From assembly GCA_001507425.1 (NCBI GenBank), contig LMAJ01000003.1, positions 1 through 64,000 of the forward strand: a stretch of 64,000 nt of DNA, given 5' to 3'. Below, piece by piece: positions 48,492 through 56,837 of the stretch (position 1 is the first letter of the stretch; every line of letters begins with the position of its first letter). A program made the position numbers and the translations under genes. The notes beneath the pieces were generated by a model that worked only from the letters and a program-made list of their open reading frames with translations, ran no database searches and was not told the origin of the DNA. The stretch is from Flavobacteriaceae bacterium CRH. Its GTDB lineage: Bacteria > Bacteroidota > Bacteroidia > Flavobacteriales > Flavobacteriaceae.

Positions 48492-49670
48492 TTATTTAAT
48501 TAGTATCTGATTGTTTTTTATCGTGTAATTAATGCCATGAATGTCATTAAAATAACTCATTACTTTTTCTATAGATTCGTCACCAAAACTTGCATTGAAT
48601 TTTTCGTTAGCCAGTTTTTCGTTTTTGTTTACAATTGTTACATTGTAGCGTCTTTCCAGTTTTGTAATGATGTTTTTGAAAGTCATATTTCTAAAAGTAA
48701 GACCGCCATTAATCCATGAAGTATAAATATCCGTAATAACAGCTTTAGTAGAAATAGCAGCATTTTGCCTGTTGAAACTTCCTTTGTAACCAGGCTTCAG
48801 AATCGTGTTTTTATCCGCATTAAACGCTTCGCTTGTGTTGTACATTCCCACAGAACCTTCCACTAAAACGACATCTGTAACATCGTCTTCAGGATAATTC
48901 GAAACATTAAAATGCGTTCCTAAAACACGTACGTTGAGGTTGTCAGCATTTACTATAAAAGGATGTTTTTTATCTTTGGCAACATCAAAAAATGCTTCTC
49001 CGTCAAGATAAACCCGCCTATTTTCGCCAGCAATAAATTTTACAGGATATTTTAAAGTTGTTCCAGCATTGAGGTGAACCAGAGTTCCGTCTGACAATTG
49101 CAACTGGAATTTTTTACCGTATGGAATTTTAATCGTGTTGTAGGCTACTTTCTCTACATCTGAATTATTTTCATAAACCAATTTGTTCCCATTCTGATTT
49201 CCAACAACATTTCCTTTTGAATCTACAACCTGAACCGTATTGTCTTCATGAATTACCTGAACTTTTCCGTCTTCTAATTGCAAAACAATGTCTGTACTTT
49301 TAAAATCGAATTTTGGCTCAGCTATTTTATTGATAATGTTCTGTTTGTAGAAAATTCCAACTCCTAATAAAACAACAACTGATGCAGCAATCGCAATGTA
49401 TTTTGTGAAATTTGATTTTTTAACAGAAACAGGAATTGTAATTTCATTTTCTTTAGATGCAGATAAAATATTCAGAAAAATATCATCAGCCTTTTGTGGA
49501 TTCATTTTTGGCATTTCACCCAAAAGATTTTGAACATCTTCTACCGAAGGAAAATCTTCTGTAAGTTTATTTTTTTTGTAATAGGCAATTACTTCATTTG
49601 TTTCTTCGGGTGTACATTGGTTTAAAACAAACTTTTGTAAAAGGGCTTTTATTTCAGAATTTGAATTCAT
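48492..49670 (-). CDS. FecR-family anti-sigma factor
   Basis: A 392-residue inner-membrane regulator. Residues 1-85 are the cytoplasmic sigma-binding part, one membrane segment lies at about 90-107 (YIAIAASVVVLLGVGIFY), the FecR domain is in the periplasm (IPYGKKFQLQLSDGTLVHLN), and a DUF4974 C-terminal domain resembles STN (LTFRNMTFKNIITKLERR). It lies between the sigma gene and susC and should relay the SusC signal to the sigma factor. Confidence 0.93.
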   Translation of the reverse strand: MNSNSEIKALLQKFVLNQCTPEETNEVIAYYKKNKLTEDFPSVEDVQNLLGEMPKMNPQKADDIFLNILSASKENEITIPVSVKKSNFTKYIAIAASVVVLLGVGIFYKQNIINKIAEPKFDFKSTDIVLQLEDGKVQVIHEDNTVQVVDSKGNVVGNQNGNKLVYENNSDVEKVAYNTIKIPYGKKFQLQLSDGTLVHLNAGTTLKYPVKFIAGENRRVYLDGEAFFDVAKDKKHPFIVNADNLNVRVLGTHFNVSNYPEDDVTDVVLVEGSVGMYNTSEAFNADKNTILKPGYKGSFNRQNAAISTKAVITDIYTSWINGGLTFRNMTFKNIITKLERRYNVTIVNKNEKLANEKFNASFGDESIEKVMSYFNDIHGINYTIKNNQILIK

Positions 49671-49971
49671 TACGAATTGATTTTAGTTCGGGTTCTGATA
49701 TAATACAGTTGAAAGAGATTTGACTACTACTCAAACGTTGTAATTTTTTCAATTTTAACATTTGAGGATATAGAAAAACTTGTTAAGTATTTATTTTGCT
49801 GAGGTTTATGTGATAAAATATTTTTAATTTTTTTTATGGAATAAGTTGCCGTTTCATTTCGAGCGAAGGGAGAAAATACATCCAGAGAGCAACGAACGGT
49901 GTGATTATTGAACGCGGATAACGCGGATTCGCTCTGCGAAAACACAAATTGCCGAAGATTTAACGCAATTT

Positions 49972-50073
49972 TTGTCATCCTGACGAAGGAAGGATCACAC
50001 TAGAAACTCCGCAAAGAAAATCGCCAATCTTTATCGAGTTACTGGTGTGATCCTTCCTTCGTCAGGATGACAA
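49972..50073. repeat. Long palindromic intergenic repeat, copy 2
   Basis: Arms 49972-50000 and 50045-50073 are perfect complements with a 44-nt spacer. It is the second copy of the element at 3-103. It lies between the sigma and fecR genes. The upstream stretch 49860-49971 also has fragments of other repeats (GAGCGAAGGGAGAAA, CGCGGATAACGCGGAT) and no gene. Confidence 0.85.
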
Positions 50074-50083
50074 CGGTCAAAAA

Positions 50084-50107
50084 AAAATCACTCGAAAGAG
50101 TGATTTT
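50084..50107. terminator. Terminator after the sigma factor gene
   Basis: AAAATCACTC and GAGTGATTTT with a GAAA loop, followed on the minus strand by a run of T. It separates the sigma transcript from fecR. Confidence 0.85.
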
Positions 50108-50130
50108 AATGGTTAAAAGGGTATTTTGGT

Positions 50131-50694
50131 TTAGATAATCTCATCATGAACTTGAAAAAAGACTCGCATAGATTCTAATGCTTTGCTCATTTGGTTCTTG
50201 ACTGTATTTATAGAGATGCCGAGTTCCTGACTAATTTCTTCATAACTCATGCCTTTCTTTCGGGACATTTTAAAAATTTGCTTTCGTTTTGGCGGTAATT
50301 GCTTCATGGCTTCTTTCCGAAGTTTTTTGCAATCGGCTTCGCGAATCGAGTAATCGCCGTATTCATGGGATTTCTGGCTTTCATAAAAAATCTCTTCTTT
50401 GAGCAAAACTTCATTTGCTGCTTTGTTTAAGAAATTAAAAGCCTGATTTCTGGCAATTGTAAAAATATAGGCTTTAAAAGATTGTTCGAGATTTAAGTTT
50501 TCGCGATTTTGCCAAACTTTCATAAAAACATCCTGAACATTTTCTTCGGCAGCTTCTTTAGATTTTAAAAGACTAATGCTATAGCCATAGATATCCTGAT
50601 AGTACAAATCAAAAAGTTTACGAAATGCTTTTTCGTTGCCATTTTTGAGTTCACTTACCAATAATTTTTCGCTATAGTTCTTTGCTTCTAACAT
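50131..50694 (-). CDS. ECF RNA polymerase sigma factor (FecI-type)
   Basis: A 187-residue extracytoplasmic-function sigma factor. Region 2 (LFDLYYQDIYGYSISLL, then VQDVFMKVWQNRENLN) is at about 26-75, and region 4 with its helix-turn-helix (MSYEEISQELGISINTVKNQ) is near 149-168. It belongs to the Bacteroidota group paired with FecR anti-sigma factors and SusC transporters. Its target is presumably the susC promoter downstream. It has its own terminator, so it is made separately from FecR. Confidence 0.94.
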   Translation of the reverse strand: MLEAKNYSEKLLVSELKNGNEKAFRKLFDLYYQDIYGYSISLLKSKEAAEENVQDVFMKVWQNRENLNLEQSFKAYIFTIARNQAFNFLNKAANEVLLKEEIFYESQKSHEYGDYSIREADCKKLRKEAMKQLPPKRKQIFKMSRKKGMSYEEISQELGISINTVKNQMSKALESMRVFFQVHDEII

Positions 50695-50773
50695 TAATTT
50701 AATTAGTCTTTATTTAATTCTAATTATATTAGGATACTATCAAAATGAGTAGTCTTATCTGTTGACAGGTTAG

Positions 50774-50781
50774 CAAATATA
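50774..50781 (-). promoter_or_regulatory. -7 box TATATTTG before the sigma factor gene
   Basis: On the minus strand this reads TATATTTG, 80 bp before the sigma start. A hairpin AAAAAAACTT / AAGTTTTTTT (50812-50836) lies further upstream. The rest of the 50695-51051 gap shows no gene. Confidence 0.35.
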
Positions 50782-50989
50782 TAAAAATATAATTCTCATT
50801 AAATAGTGTATAAAAAAACTTAATTGAAGTTTTTTTAATAAAATTTTAAGAAATCTCTAGCAATGGCAGTAAAAATTGACTTTGGCAAGGTTCTGAAATT
50901 TCTAACTAAAATTTATTAAAATGTGAAATGATAAAATTTATAGAGAATATTCCTATTTTGAGTTTAATTCGGCATTCATTTTAAAAGCA

Positions 50990-51022
50990 AAAATCCCTTT
51001 ATCGAAGTGATAAAGGGATTTT
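50990..51022. terminator. Terminator after the ACT-like gene
   Basis: AAAATCCCTTTAT pairs with ATAAAGGGATTTT around a 7-nt loop, about 30 bp after the stop of the 51052-51708 gene. Confidence 0.85.
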
Positions 51023-51051
51023 ACAAGTAAGGAAATTGTTTTAAACTCTGA

Positions 51052-51708
51052 TTAATTTTTCAAATCTTTAATTACTTTAAAGGCAACGTCAACCTGATCT
51101 TCTCCAACTAAAATCGTAAATTCATTTGAAGTCGAAATCACCTCGTTAATGATGATTCCTTCCCATGCTAAACGTTGAAAAATGAAATAATAAATTCCGG
51201 GAACAACGATATTTTCTTTTGGTAATTTTACCGTAATAGAAGCAAGGTTATCTAATTTCTGAATTAACTTTTCGCGCATAAAATGTTTCTCAACTAAATG
51301 ATTTACACTGCTGCTTACCACGATATTCGTTTCGTTTACACCACGGGATGAGGTATAAAAAATATCAGATAAAACATTAATATCAGAAATTAAATCGGCT
51401 TGTTTGTTTAAAACAGTTTCAGAAGCAGCAAAGGTATAATCTGTCAATTCTGAGCGAACCGTTATCTCGCCAATATTCTTTATTACCTTATTAATTTTAT
51501 GATTTAATTTAAAATCTAATTCTTCAGTTAGTCGTTTCAGCGACATCACAACAGCGCCTTGTTTCACTTCTTTGCCAAATTCACTTTCCAGTTCGGTCAT
51601 AATGTTCCGGGACAGGGAAGTTAAATTGATGATTCCAAGCGATAACGCATTCAATAAAAATGGCTTTGTTTTGATGTAATTTTCTACAATTGAAGAAACA
51701 GTTTTCAT
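51052..51708 (-). CDS. ACT-domain-like conserved protein
   Basis: A 218-residue soluble protein. The C-terminal half (LASITVKLPKENIVVPGIYYFIFQ, split by WEGIIINEVISTSNEFTILV) has the beta-alpha-beta look of paired ACT domains at the end of aspartate kinases; the kinase domain is absent. The N-terminal helical part (NLTSLSRNIMTELESEFGKE) looks like a winged-helix segment. A regulatory small-molecule-binding role is inferred. No clear operon partner: yraN is 119 bp upstream. Confidence 0.65.
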   Translation of the reverse strand: MKTVSSIVENYIKTKPFLLNALSLGIINLTSLSRNIMTELESEFGKEVKQGAVVMSLKRLTEELDFKLNHKINKVIKNIGEITVRSELTDYTFAASETVLNKQADLISDINVLSDIFYTSSRGVNETNIVVSSSVNHLVEKHFMREKLIQKLDNLASITVKLPKENIVVPGIYYFIFQRLAWEGIIINEVISTSNEFTILVGEDQVDVAFKVIKDLKN

Positions 51709-51827
51709 AATTTTTTCTTTTTTTTTGTAACGTAATTTGGTTGTTGTAGTTATAGATTTGTGTTATAAATCTCTGCAAATATAAATAAAAAAACAATTTG
51801 TTACAATTATAACAATAAAAAATTATG

Positions 51828-52199
51828 TTAAAAGTGATAAAAAGCATCTGTAAGATGTTCAATTGCAAATGTTTCGCCTGTTTTTTGTACGGCAATAATG
51901 TCAAAACGAATTTCTAAATCATCTTTAAAATCTTTTTCCCTATAGTTTATGTAGGCATTTACTGCTTTAACCAATAATTGAATTTTTTTTGGTTTAACAA
52001 ATTCCTGTGGTAAACCAAAATCTGTACTTGATCTTGTTTTGACTTCTATTACTGCCAAAAAATGATCTTTTTGTGCGATAATATCTATTTCTGCTTTCTG
52101 ATATGTCCAGTTTCGATCCAGAATTTCATATCCATCTTTTTGAAGATATTCTGCAGCAAGTTCTTCTCCCTTTTTTCCGAGTTCGTTGTGTTCTGCCAT
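51828..52199 (-). CDS. yraN: YraN family (UPF0102) endonuclease-like protein
   Basis: A 123-residue protein of the UPF0102 family with a PD-(D/E)xK nuclease-like core: GKKGEELAAEYLQKDGY at 8-24, AEIDIIAQ near 40 and VIEVKTR near 55. The open frame runs upstream to 52322 but those codons are the tandem repeat NSQFTIH/NSQLTIH and are not part of the family, so ATG 52199 (MAEHNELGKKGE) is chosen. Its true function is not settled. Confidence 0.88.
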   Translation of the reverse strand: MAEHNELGKKGEELAAEYLQKDGYEILDRNWTYQKAEIDIIAQKDHFLAVIEVKTRSSTDFGLPQEFVKPKKIQLLVKAVNAYINYREKDFKDDLEIRFDIIAVQKTGETFAIEHLTDAFYHF

Positions 52200-52205
52200 T
52201 TTTAA

Positions 52206-52274
52206 GTTGTGAATTGTGAGTTGTGAATTGTGAGTTGTGAATTGTGAGTTGTGAATTGTGAATTGTGAATTGTA
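52206..52274. repeat. Tandem GTTGTGAATTGTGA repeat
   Basis: About five units of a 14-bp repeat (GTTGTGAATTGTGA and variants) lie directly upstream of yraN. They would be in its 5' leader. Read in frame on the minus strand they mimic a peptide of NSQFTIH units, which misleads gene calling. Confidence 0.85.
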
Positions 52275-52303
52275 TTTTTTTGTGCCTCGCAAAAATTTTA
52301 GCA

Positions 52304-52358
52304 CAAAGACGCAAAGTCGCAAAGAATGAAATTCAAACTTTGCGACTTTGCGTCTTTG
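52304..52358. repeat. GCAAAG-type hairpin repeat, copy C
   Basis: A perfect 21-bp inverted repeat (52304-52324 with 52338-52358, core CAAAGACGCAAAGTCGCAAA). It is a relative of copies A and B with a different internal triplet and lies between yraN and the LD-carboxypeptidase gene. Confidence 0.8.
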
Positions 52359-52414
52359 CGAGATTTTTTTATGTGGTATTTAAAATTTCTAGAGAAAGAA
52401 ATTCTCAGATAATA

Positions 52415-53413
52415 TTATTTTTGAAAAGAAACGGTGCTTCCCGATTCATTCACTTCAATGGTAACCGTACTTCCCATAATTAAAGCTCTGTTGTCCTGAA
52501 TGTGTCCCGCAGGAAAATTGAAGATTACAGGAATATTATACTTTTTAGTAACATCATCGACAATTTCAACAGCATTTTTGCCCCAAGGCACTTCGTTGTC
52601 TTTCATTTTGGTCATAGCACCAACAATAATTCCTTTTAGGTTTTCGATGCATCCGTTACGTCTCAGATTCATCATCATACGATCGATATGGTATAAATAT
52701 TCGTCTAAATCTTCAATAAATAAAATTTTATCCTTGCAATCTATAGCCGATTGTGATCCTAATAAACTGTATAAAATAGATAAGTTTCCACCCACTAATT
52801 CGCCGGTTGCTTTTCCGAAACGATTCATTTTATCCGGACCAACCGAGTACGATAAAGGTTCGCCAAATAAACTCGATTTCATAGAACTTACAGCCGACGG
52901 AGTAGCGCGCGGAATCGTTACAGGCATAATGCCATGAATTGATTTATAGCCCATCGTGTTTAAATGGTTGTGCAAAACAGTAACATCACTAAAACCAATA
53001 ATCCATTTTGGATGTTGTTTGAATTTGGTAAAATCTAAAAGATCAATCATTCTCACCGTTCCGTAACCGCCACGAACACACCAGATAGCTTTAATATTAG
53101 GATTGTCTAATTGATGCTGAAAATCAGCAGCACGCTGTTCATCAGTTCCTGCCAATTGGTTTACATCAAGTCCAATTGTTGTACCAACAACGGCTTCTAA
53201 ACCCCAACTGTGCAGTAAATCTATAGTAGGTTTTAAGTTATCGTCGATGTTTTTTCTGGCAGTTGCTAAAATAGCTACAGTATCTCCTTTTTGTAAATAG
53301 GGTGGTGTTATCATGTTTTGTTGAGATTGACAGGTGAATGATTGTAAAGCAAAAATAAGAAATACGAATTTACTAAAAGCAAAGTGTTTCTTGTAGTATT
53401 GGAAGCTTTTCAT
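52415..53413 (-). CDS. LD-carboxypeptidase (S66 family)
   Basis: A 332-residue exported enzyme that trims the terminal D-alanine from peptidoglycan tetrapeptides. A hydrophobic leader with a possible lipobox (LQSFTC) is followed by the S66 fold. The catalytic triad is Ser in IGFSDVT near residue 145, Glu in LFIEDLDEY near 235 and His in FPAGHIQDN near 302. CVRGGYGTVR near 112 is the oxyanion-side loop. The next gene upstream (53463-54548) is on the same strand after 49 bp. Confidence 0.9.
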   Translation of the reverse strand: MKSFQYYKKHFAFSKFVFLIFALQSFTCQSQQNMITPPYLQKGDTVAILATARKNIDDNLKPTIDLLHSWGLEAVVGTTIGLDVNQLAGTDEQRAADFQHQLDNPNIKAIWCVRGGYGTVRMIDLLDFTKFKQHPKWIIGFSDVTVLHNHLNTMGYKSIHGIMPVTIPRATPSAVSSMKSSLFGEPLSYSVGPDKMNRFGKATGELVGGNLSILYSLLGSQSAIDCKDKILFIEDLDEYLYHIDRMMMNLRRNGCIENLKGIIVGAMTKMKDNEVPWGKNAVEIVDDVTKKYNIPVIFNFPAGHIQDNRALIMGSTVTIEVNESGSTVSFQK

Positions 53414-53462
53414 GTTCTTTTTTCTTTTTACCTAAAATTATACTATTATTTTTAAATCGGCT

Positions 53463-54548
53463 TCAATTAAATGATGGAGCGCCATATTTCTTTTCTAATT
53501 CTTTTAAAATTAAAACTAATCCTTTATCAGCTTCTTCAGATTGTACGTTGGCAAAAAGAATAAAAGCTTTGTTTATAGCGGGACAAAGATACACTTTGGT
53601 TAAAAACGTTCCCGGATTTCCGTTATGAAAAGAGTATTTTAAATCATTATTCTTTTTAATTTCAGAATTCCATCCAAAAGAAAATTCAGGTAAACCAAAA
53701 TGCATATAATTGAATTCTTCTGCGGTAAATAATTTTGATTTACCAAGCAAACCCTGAAGTTGCATCTGAACAAATTTACTATAATCCGGCAAACTGACCT
53801 TGATATTTCCTGCAGATGAAAGCCAGTTTAGTTTATAATTCAATGCCGGAGCTTCGGGTTTTAAATCTTCGTCATGACCCCACGGCTGATTTTTATCTTT
53901 TAAATTCGGCTGACCAAATTCAAAATCAATATTTAAGCTTTTACCTAATTCTTTAACCAAAGTTTCATACGTTTTGCCAGTTGCTTTTTCAAGCATAAGC
54001 CCCGCAGCCACATAACCCGGATTTGACCAATATAAATCTTGCTTTTCTAAGACAGTTTCTTGTTGCAGAAACCAGGCAATAAATTCATAACGTTGTTGCT
54101 GATCATTTCCTCTAATTTCTTTTTGAGTTGGAGTTTCGTTTCCGTAAGACCAGGTATTAATATTGGCTCGAAAAGTTATAAAATCCTGTAGGGTAAAATT
54201 GTAAGTCGAAGGTTTGCTTTTTGCTTTTAATTCAGGATATAAATCAAAAAATTTAGTATCCCATTTCATTTTTCCTTCTTTGACCAAAACCGCTGCAAGA
54301 TAACTTGTAATGGTTTTGGTAACAGATCCTAAACGAAACTTATCATCAATTTTTGCTTTAAATTTTGAATTAATACGCTGATATCCCAAAGCACTAATTT
54401 CTAAAACAGAATCGGCAGAAACTACGGCATAAGCCAATTCAGGAATGTTGTATTTAATTCTGATACTATCAGCAAACGAACTGTTTTTTTGCGCATGAGA
54501 GCTATTGAAAATGATAGATAATACAAAAGCAAAAAACAGTTTTTTCAT
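53463..54548 (-). CDS. Serine hydrolase (beta-lactamase-like)
   Basis: About 361 residues. The frame extends to ATG 54614, but ATG 54548 (MKKLFFAFVLSIIFNSSHAQ) provides a signal peptide and is preferred. The catalytic SxxK motif is SVTK near residue 74; the Tyr motif is YWSNPGY near 180; a late HNGNPG near 323 fits the HxG triad of class C-like enzymes. Substrate unknown. It is probably cotranscribed with the LD-carboxypeptidase, which suggests a cell-wall connection. Confidence 0.88.
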   Translation of the reverse strand: MKKLFFAFVLSIIFNSSHAQKNSSFADSIRIKYNIPELAYAVVSADSVLEISALGYQRINSKFKAKIDDKFRLGSVTKTITSYLAAVLVKEGKMKWDTKFFDLYPELKAKSKPSTYNFTLQDFITFRANINTWSYGNETPTQKEIRGNDQQQRYEFIAWFLQQETVLEKQDLYWSNPGYVAAGLMLEKATGKTYETLVKELGKSLNIDFEFGQPNLKDKNQPWGHDEDLKPEAPALNYKLNWLSSAGNIKVSLPDYSKFVQMQLQGLLGKSKLFTAEEFNYMHFGLPEFSFGWNSEIKKNNDLKYSFHNGNPGTFLTKVYLCPAINKAFILFANVQSEEADKGLVLILKELEKKYGAPSFN

Positions 54549-54685
54549 TTTTAGAAAGGGTAAATTTAGTAAGCAAGGTACAAGACATTTTAGGATTAAC
54601 AAAAAATAATTCAAAAATAAAATTAAATAAAATTCCTACAAAATAAATTAATTTTATAAATTGGATTTTTTAAATATCAATAATT

Positions 54686-55783
54686 ATGAGATTTGTTATC
54701 GTTTGGGTTTACTTAATTACTTTCCCTCTTTTTTCATTACAGGCACAAGCTAAAAAATACATTGTTCATACAGTTGCATTTTATAATTTCGAAAATTTAT
54801 TCGATACAAAAGATGATCTTAATACGAATGATGACGAGTGGACACCAACGGGAGCGCAACATTGGACAGAAGAAAAATACCAGCAAAAATTACAAAATCT
54901 TTCGAGAGTTTTATCTGAAATCGGAACACCTGAAAACCCAAATGCTCCGGTTATTATTGGAGGTTCTGAAATTGAAAATCGTAGCGTTTTAGAAGACTTA
55001 ATCAAACAACCTAAACTTGAACCTTTTGATTACGGAATTATTCATTTTGATTCGCCCGATAAACGTGGAATTGATGTGGCTTTATTATACCAAAAGAAAT
55101 ATTTCAGACCAACTTCTTTTTCTAATATTCCTTTATTGATTTATAAAAATAAGGCATTACTAAAAGAAGAAAAACCAGAAGAAACGGATGATGAAGTTGA
55201 AGTAAAAATTGAAAATAAGAATCGTGTTTTTACACGTGATCAGCTTTTGGTTTCCGGTTTTTTAGAAGGCGAAGAAGTTCATATTATTGTCAATCACTGG
55301 CCGTCGCGATCAGGAGGAGAAAAGGCGAGTAGTCCGTTTCGGGAAGCTGCGGGCAGATTAAACAGGAAAATTATCGATTCGTTACAACAAATAAACCCTA
55401 ATGCAAAAGTGATGACAATGGGCGATTTAAACGATGGTCCGTTTAATAAAAGTTTGAAAATAGCTTTAGGAGCAAAATCAAAAAAGAATGAAGTGCCTGA
55501 GTTTGGAGTTTTTAATCCGTTTGAGGAAATGGCCAATAAAGGAATGGGAACAATTGCTTTTCGTGATTCCTGGGATATTTTCGATCAGATTATAATGACT
55601 GAATCCTTAATACAACCTGATTTTTCAAGTTTTAAATTCTGGAAAGCCGGTATCTTTAATAAATCTTATCTTGTTCAGACTACAGGGCAATACAAAGGAT
55701 ATCCACTACGAGATAGTCAAACAGAAGTAGGTTTTAGTGATCATTTTCCGGTTTATATTTATTTGATAAAAGAAATGAAATAG
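54686..55783 (+). CDS. Endonuclease/exonuclease/phosphatase family protein
   Basis: A 365-residue secreted protein (signal peptide ends near LQAQA). The EEP fold motifs are visible: FYNFENLFDT near 32, SEIENR with the metal-binding Glu near 95, VNHWPSRSGG near 205, GDLNDGPFN near 247 and SDHFPVYI at the C-terminus. Such proteins can act as nucleases or phosphodiesterases. In Flavobacteriia relatives often lie next to TonB receptors and DUF5689 proteins; here those are 50 kb away. Substrate unknown. Confidence 0.88.
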   Translation: MRFVIVWVYLITFPLFSLQAQAKKYIVHTVAFYNFENLFDTKDDLNTNDDEWTPTGAQHWTEEKYQQKLQNLSRVLSEIGTPENPNAPVIIGGSEIENRSVLEDLIKQPKLEPFDYGIIHFDSPDKRGIDVALLYQKKYFRPTSFSNIPLLIYKNKALLKEEKPEETDDEVEVKIENKNRVFTRDQLLVSGFLEGEEVHIIVNHWPSRSGGEKASSPFREAAGRLNRKIIDSLQQINPNAKVMTMGDLNDGPFNKSLKIALGAKSKKNEVPEFGVFNPFEEMANKGMGTIAFRDSWDIFDQIIMTESLIQPDFSSFKFWKAGIFNKSYLVQTTGQYKGYPLRDSQTEVGFSDHFPVYIYLIKEMK

Positions 55784-55794
55784 TTCAATATTCA

Positions 55795-55845
55795 GTCTCA
55801 GTTTTCAGTCACAACTTCCTGAAAACTGCGACTGCGACTGAAAAC
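55795..55845. repeat. TTTTCAGTC inverted repeat
   Basis: GTTTTCAGTC (55801-55810) pairs with GACTGAAAAC (55836-55845), and an inner CAGTTTTCAG/CTGAAAACTG pair overlaps. Located between the EEP gene and haaO-like gene. Confidence 0.6.
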
Positions 55846-55887
55846 TTTTCCTTAACTTAGCTACTTACAAACTTAGTACCTTATAAA

Positions 55888-56427
55888 ATGGCAATAGCAA
55901 AACCTTTCAACCTTACCAAATGGATCGACGAAAACCGTCATTTACTTAAACCGCCAGTTGGAAATAAAAATCTTTATGTTGATTCCGGAGATTATATTGT
56001 AATGATTGTTGCGGGTCCGAACGCCAGAAAAGATTATCATTATAATGAAACGGAAGAACTTTTTTATCAACTGGAAGGAAGTATAAAAGTCGTTATTCAG
56101 GAAGATGGCGAGCGCAAAGAAATGGAATTACACGCCGGAGATATGTATCTTCATCCAGCAAAAATTCCGCATTCTCCCGTTCGTTCTGAAGGTTCAATCG
56201 GATTAGTGATTGAACGTAAACGTGCCGGAAAAGGATATACTGACGGATTACTTTGGCATTGCGATAATTGCAATCATAAACTATATGAAGTGTTTTTTGA
56301 ACTGCATAATATCGAAAAAGATTTTCTGCCTCACTTCGAACATTTTTATAATTCAGAAGAACTAAGAACCTGCGATAATTGTGGAACTGTTATGGAATCT
56401 GATCCTAGATTTGTGGCGAAGAAGTAG
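55888..56427 (+). CDS. nbaC: 3-hydroxyanthranilate 3,4-dioxygenase
   Basis: A 179-residue cupin dioxygenase that opens the ring of 3-hydroxyanthranilate in the kynurenine pathway of tryptophan breakdown. Catalytic iron ligands are probably H51, E57 and H95 (KDYHYNETEELFY and PAKIPHSPVR), with substrate-binding Arg at 47 and 99. The C-terminal rubredoxin-like pair CDNC (near 125) and CDNC (near 163) is characteristic of the bacterial enzyme. No other kynurenine-pathway gene is adjacent. Confidence 0.95.
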   Translation: MAIAKPFNLTKWIDENRHLLKPPVGNKNLYVDSGDYIVMIVAGPNARKDYHYNETEELFYQLEGSIKVVIQEDGERKEMELHAGDMYLHPAKIPHSPVRSEGSIGLVIERKRAGKGYTDGLLWHCDNCNHKLYEVFFELHNIEKDFLPHFEHFYNSEELRTCDNCGTVMESDPRFVAKK

Positions 56428-56435
56428 TTTAATTT

Positions 56436-56520
56436 GGAGCTAATCCCGCTATCCGTTCCAATCTTTTGCGCCGAACCCCGGCACAAAAGGATTTACACTT
56501 CTATCGGGGCTAGGGCACTC
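56436..56520. repeat. GC-rich structured intergenic element
   Basis: A central hairpin (ATCTTTTGCGCCG with CGGCACAAAAGGAT) sits within outer pairing TAATCCCGCTA / TATCGGGGCTA. Composition is well above the local GC. It resembles an element I associate with many Flavobacterium genomes, but no second copy is in this window. Confidence 0.6.
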
Positions 56521-56556
56521 GTTTTCAAACGAAATTTAATAAGTAAAATAATTAGA

Positions 56557-56730
56557 ATGAAAAATCCAGATGAAATAAAAGAAACTATTTCTATTGAGAA
56601 GATTATTAAATAGCTTCATTTCAAAGAATTAAAAGCAGAAATAGAAGAAGCAAAATTAGATTTTAAAGAAGGTAGATTTATTACTCATGAAGAAATGCTT
56701 CTGGAGTTGAAAAATAAAGGAATTATATAA
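56557..56730 (+). pseudogene. Antitoxin-like small gene with internal stop
   Basis: ATG 56557 opens MKNPDEIKETISIEKIIK, then an in-frame TAG at 56611, then LHFKELKAEIEEAKLDFKEG and HEEMLLELKNKGII to the stop at 56730. The whole is like small antitoxin proteins. One base change (for example TAG for TAT) would explain it. No toxin gene follows. The alternative is translation of only the second part, for which no start is visible. Confidence 0.5.
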
Positions 56731-56755
56731 ATTTTAATTATAGATTGAACATAAG

Positions 56756-56787
56756 ACCTTTGTCAAAATTTAAACTTTGACAAAGGT
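56756..56787. terminator. Hairpin before the phosphodiesterase gene end
   Basis: ACCTTTGTCAAA (56756-56767) pairs with TTTGACAAAGGT (56776-56787). Stem is strong but T-runs are weak, so terminator status is only probable. Confidence 0.6.
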
Positions 56788-56837
56788 TTACACAAGAATT
56801 TTTTTTTTAATCTAATAATAATCTGTGGCTAAAAAAA

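Noticed and set aside
49727..49978. Open frame of 83 codons on the minus strand
   Set aside because: It runs through repeat fragments and the palindromic element, with no coding character.
52126..52314. Open frame upstream of yraN made of NSQFTIH-like repeats
   Set aside because: It is a translation of the 14-bp tandem repeat, not a conserved protein.
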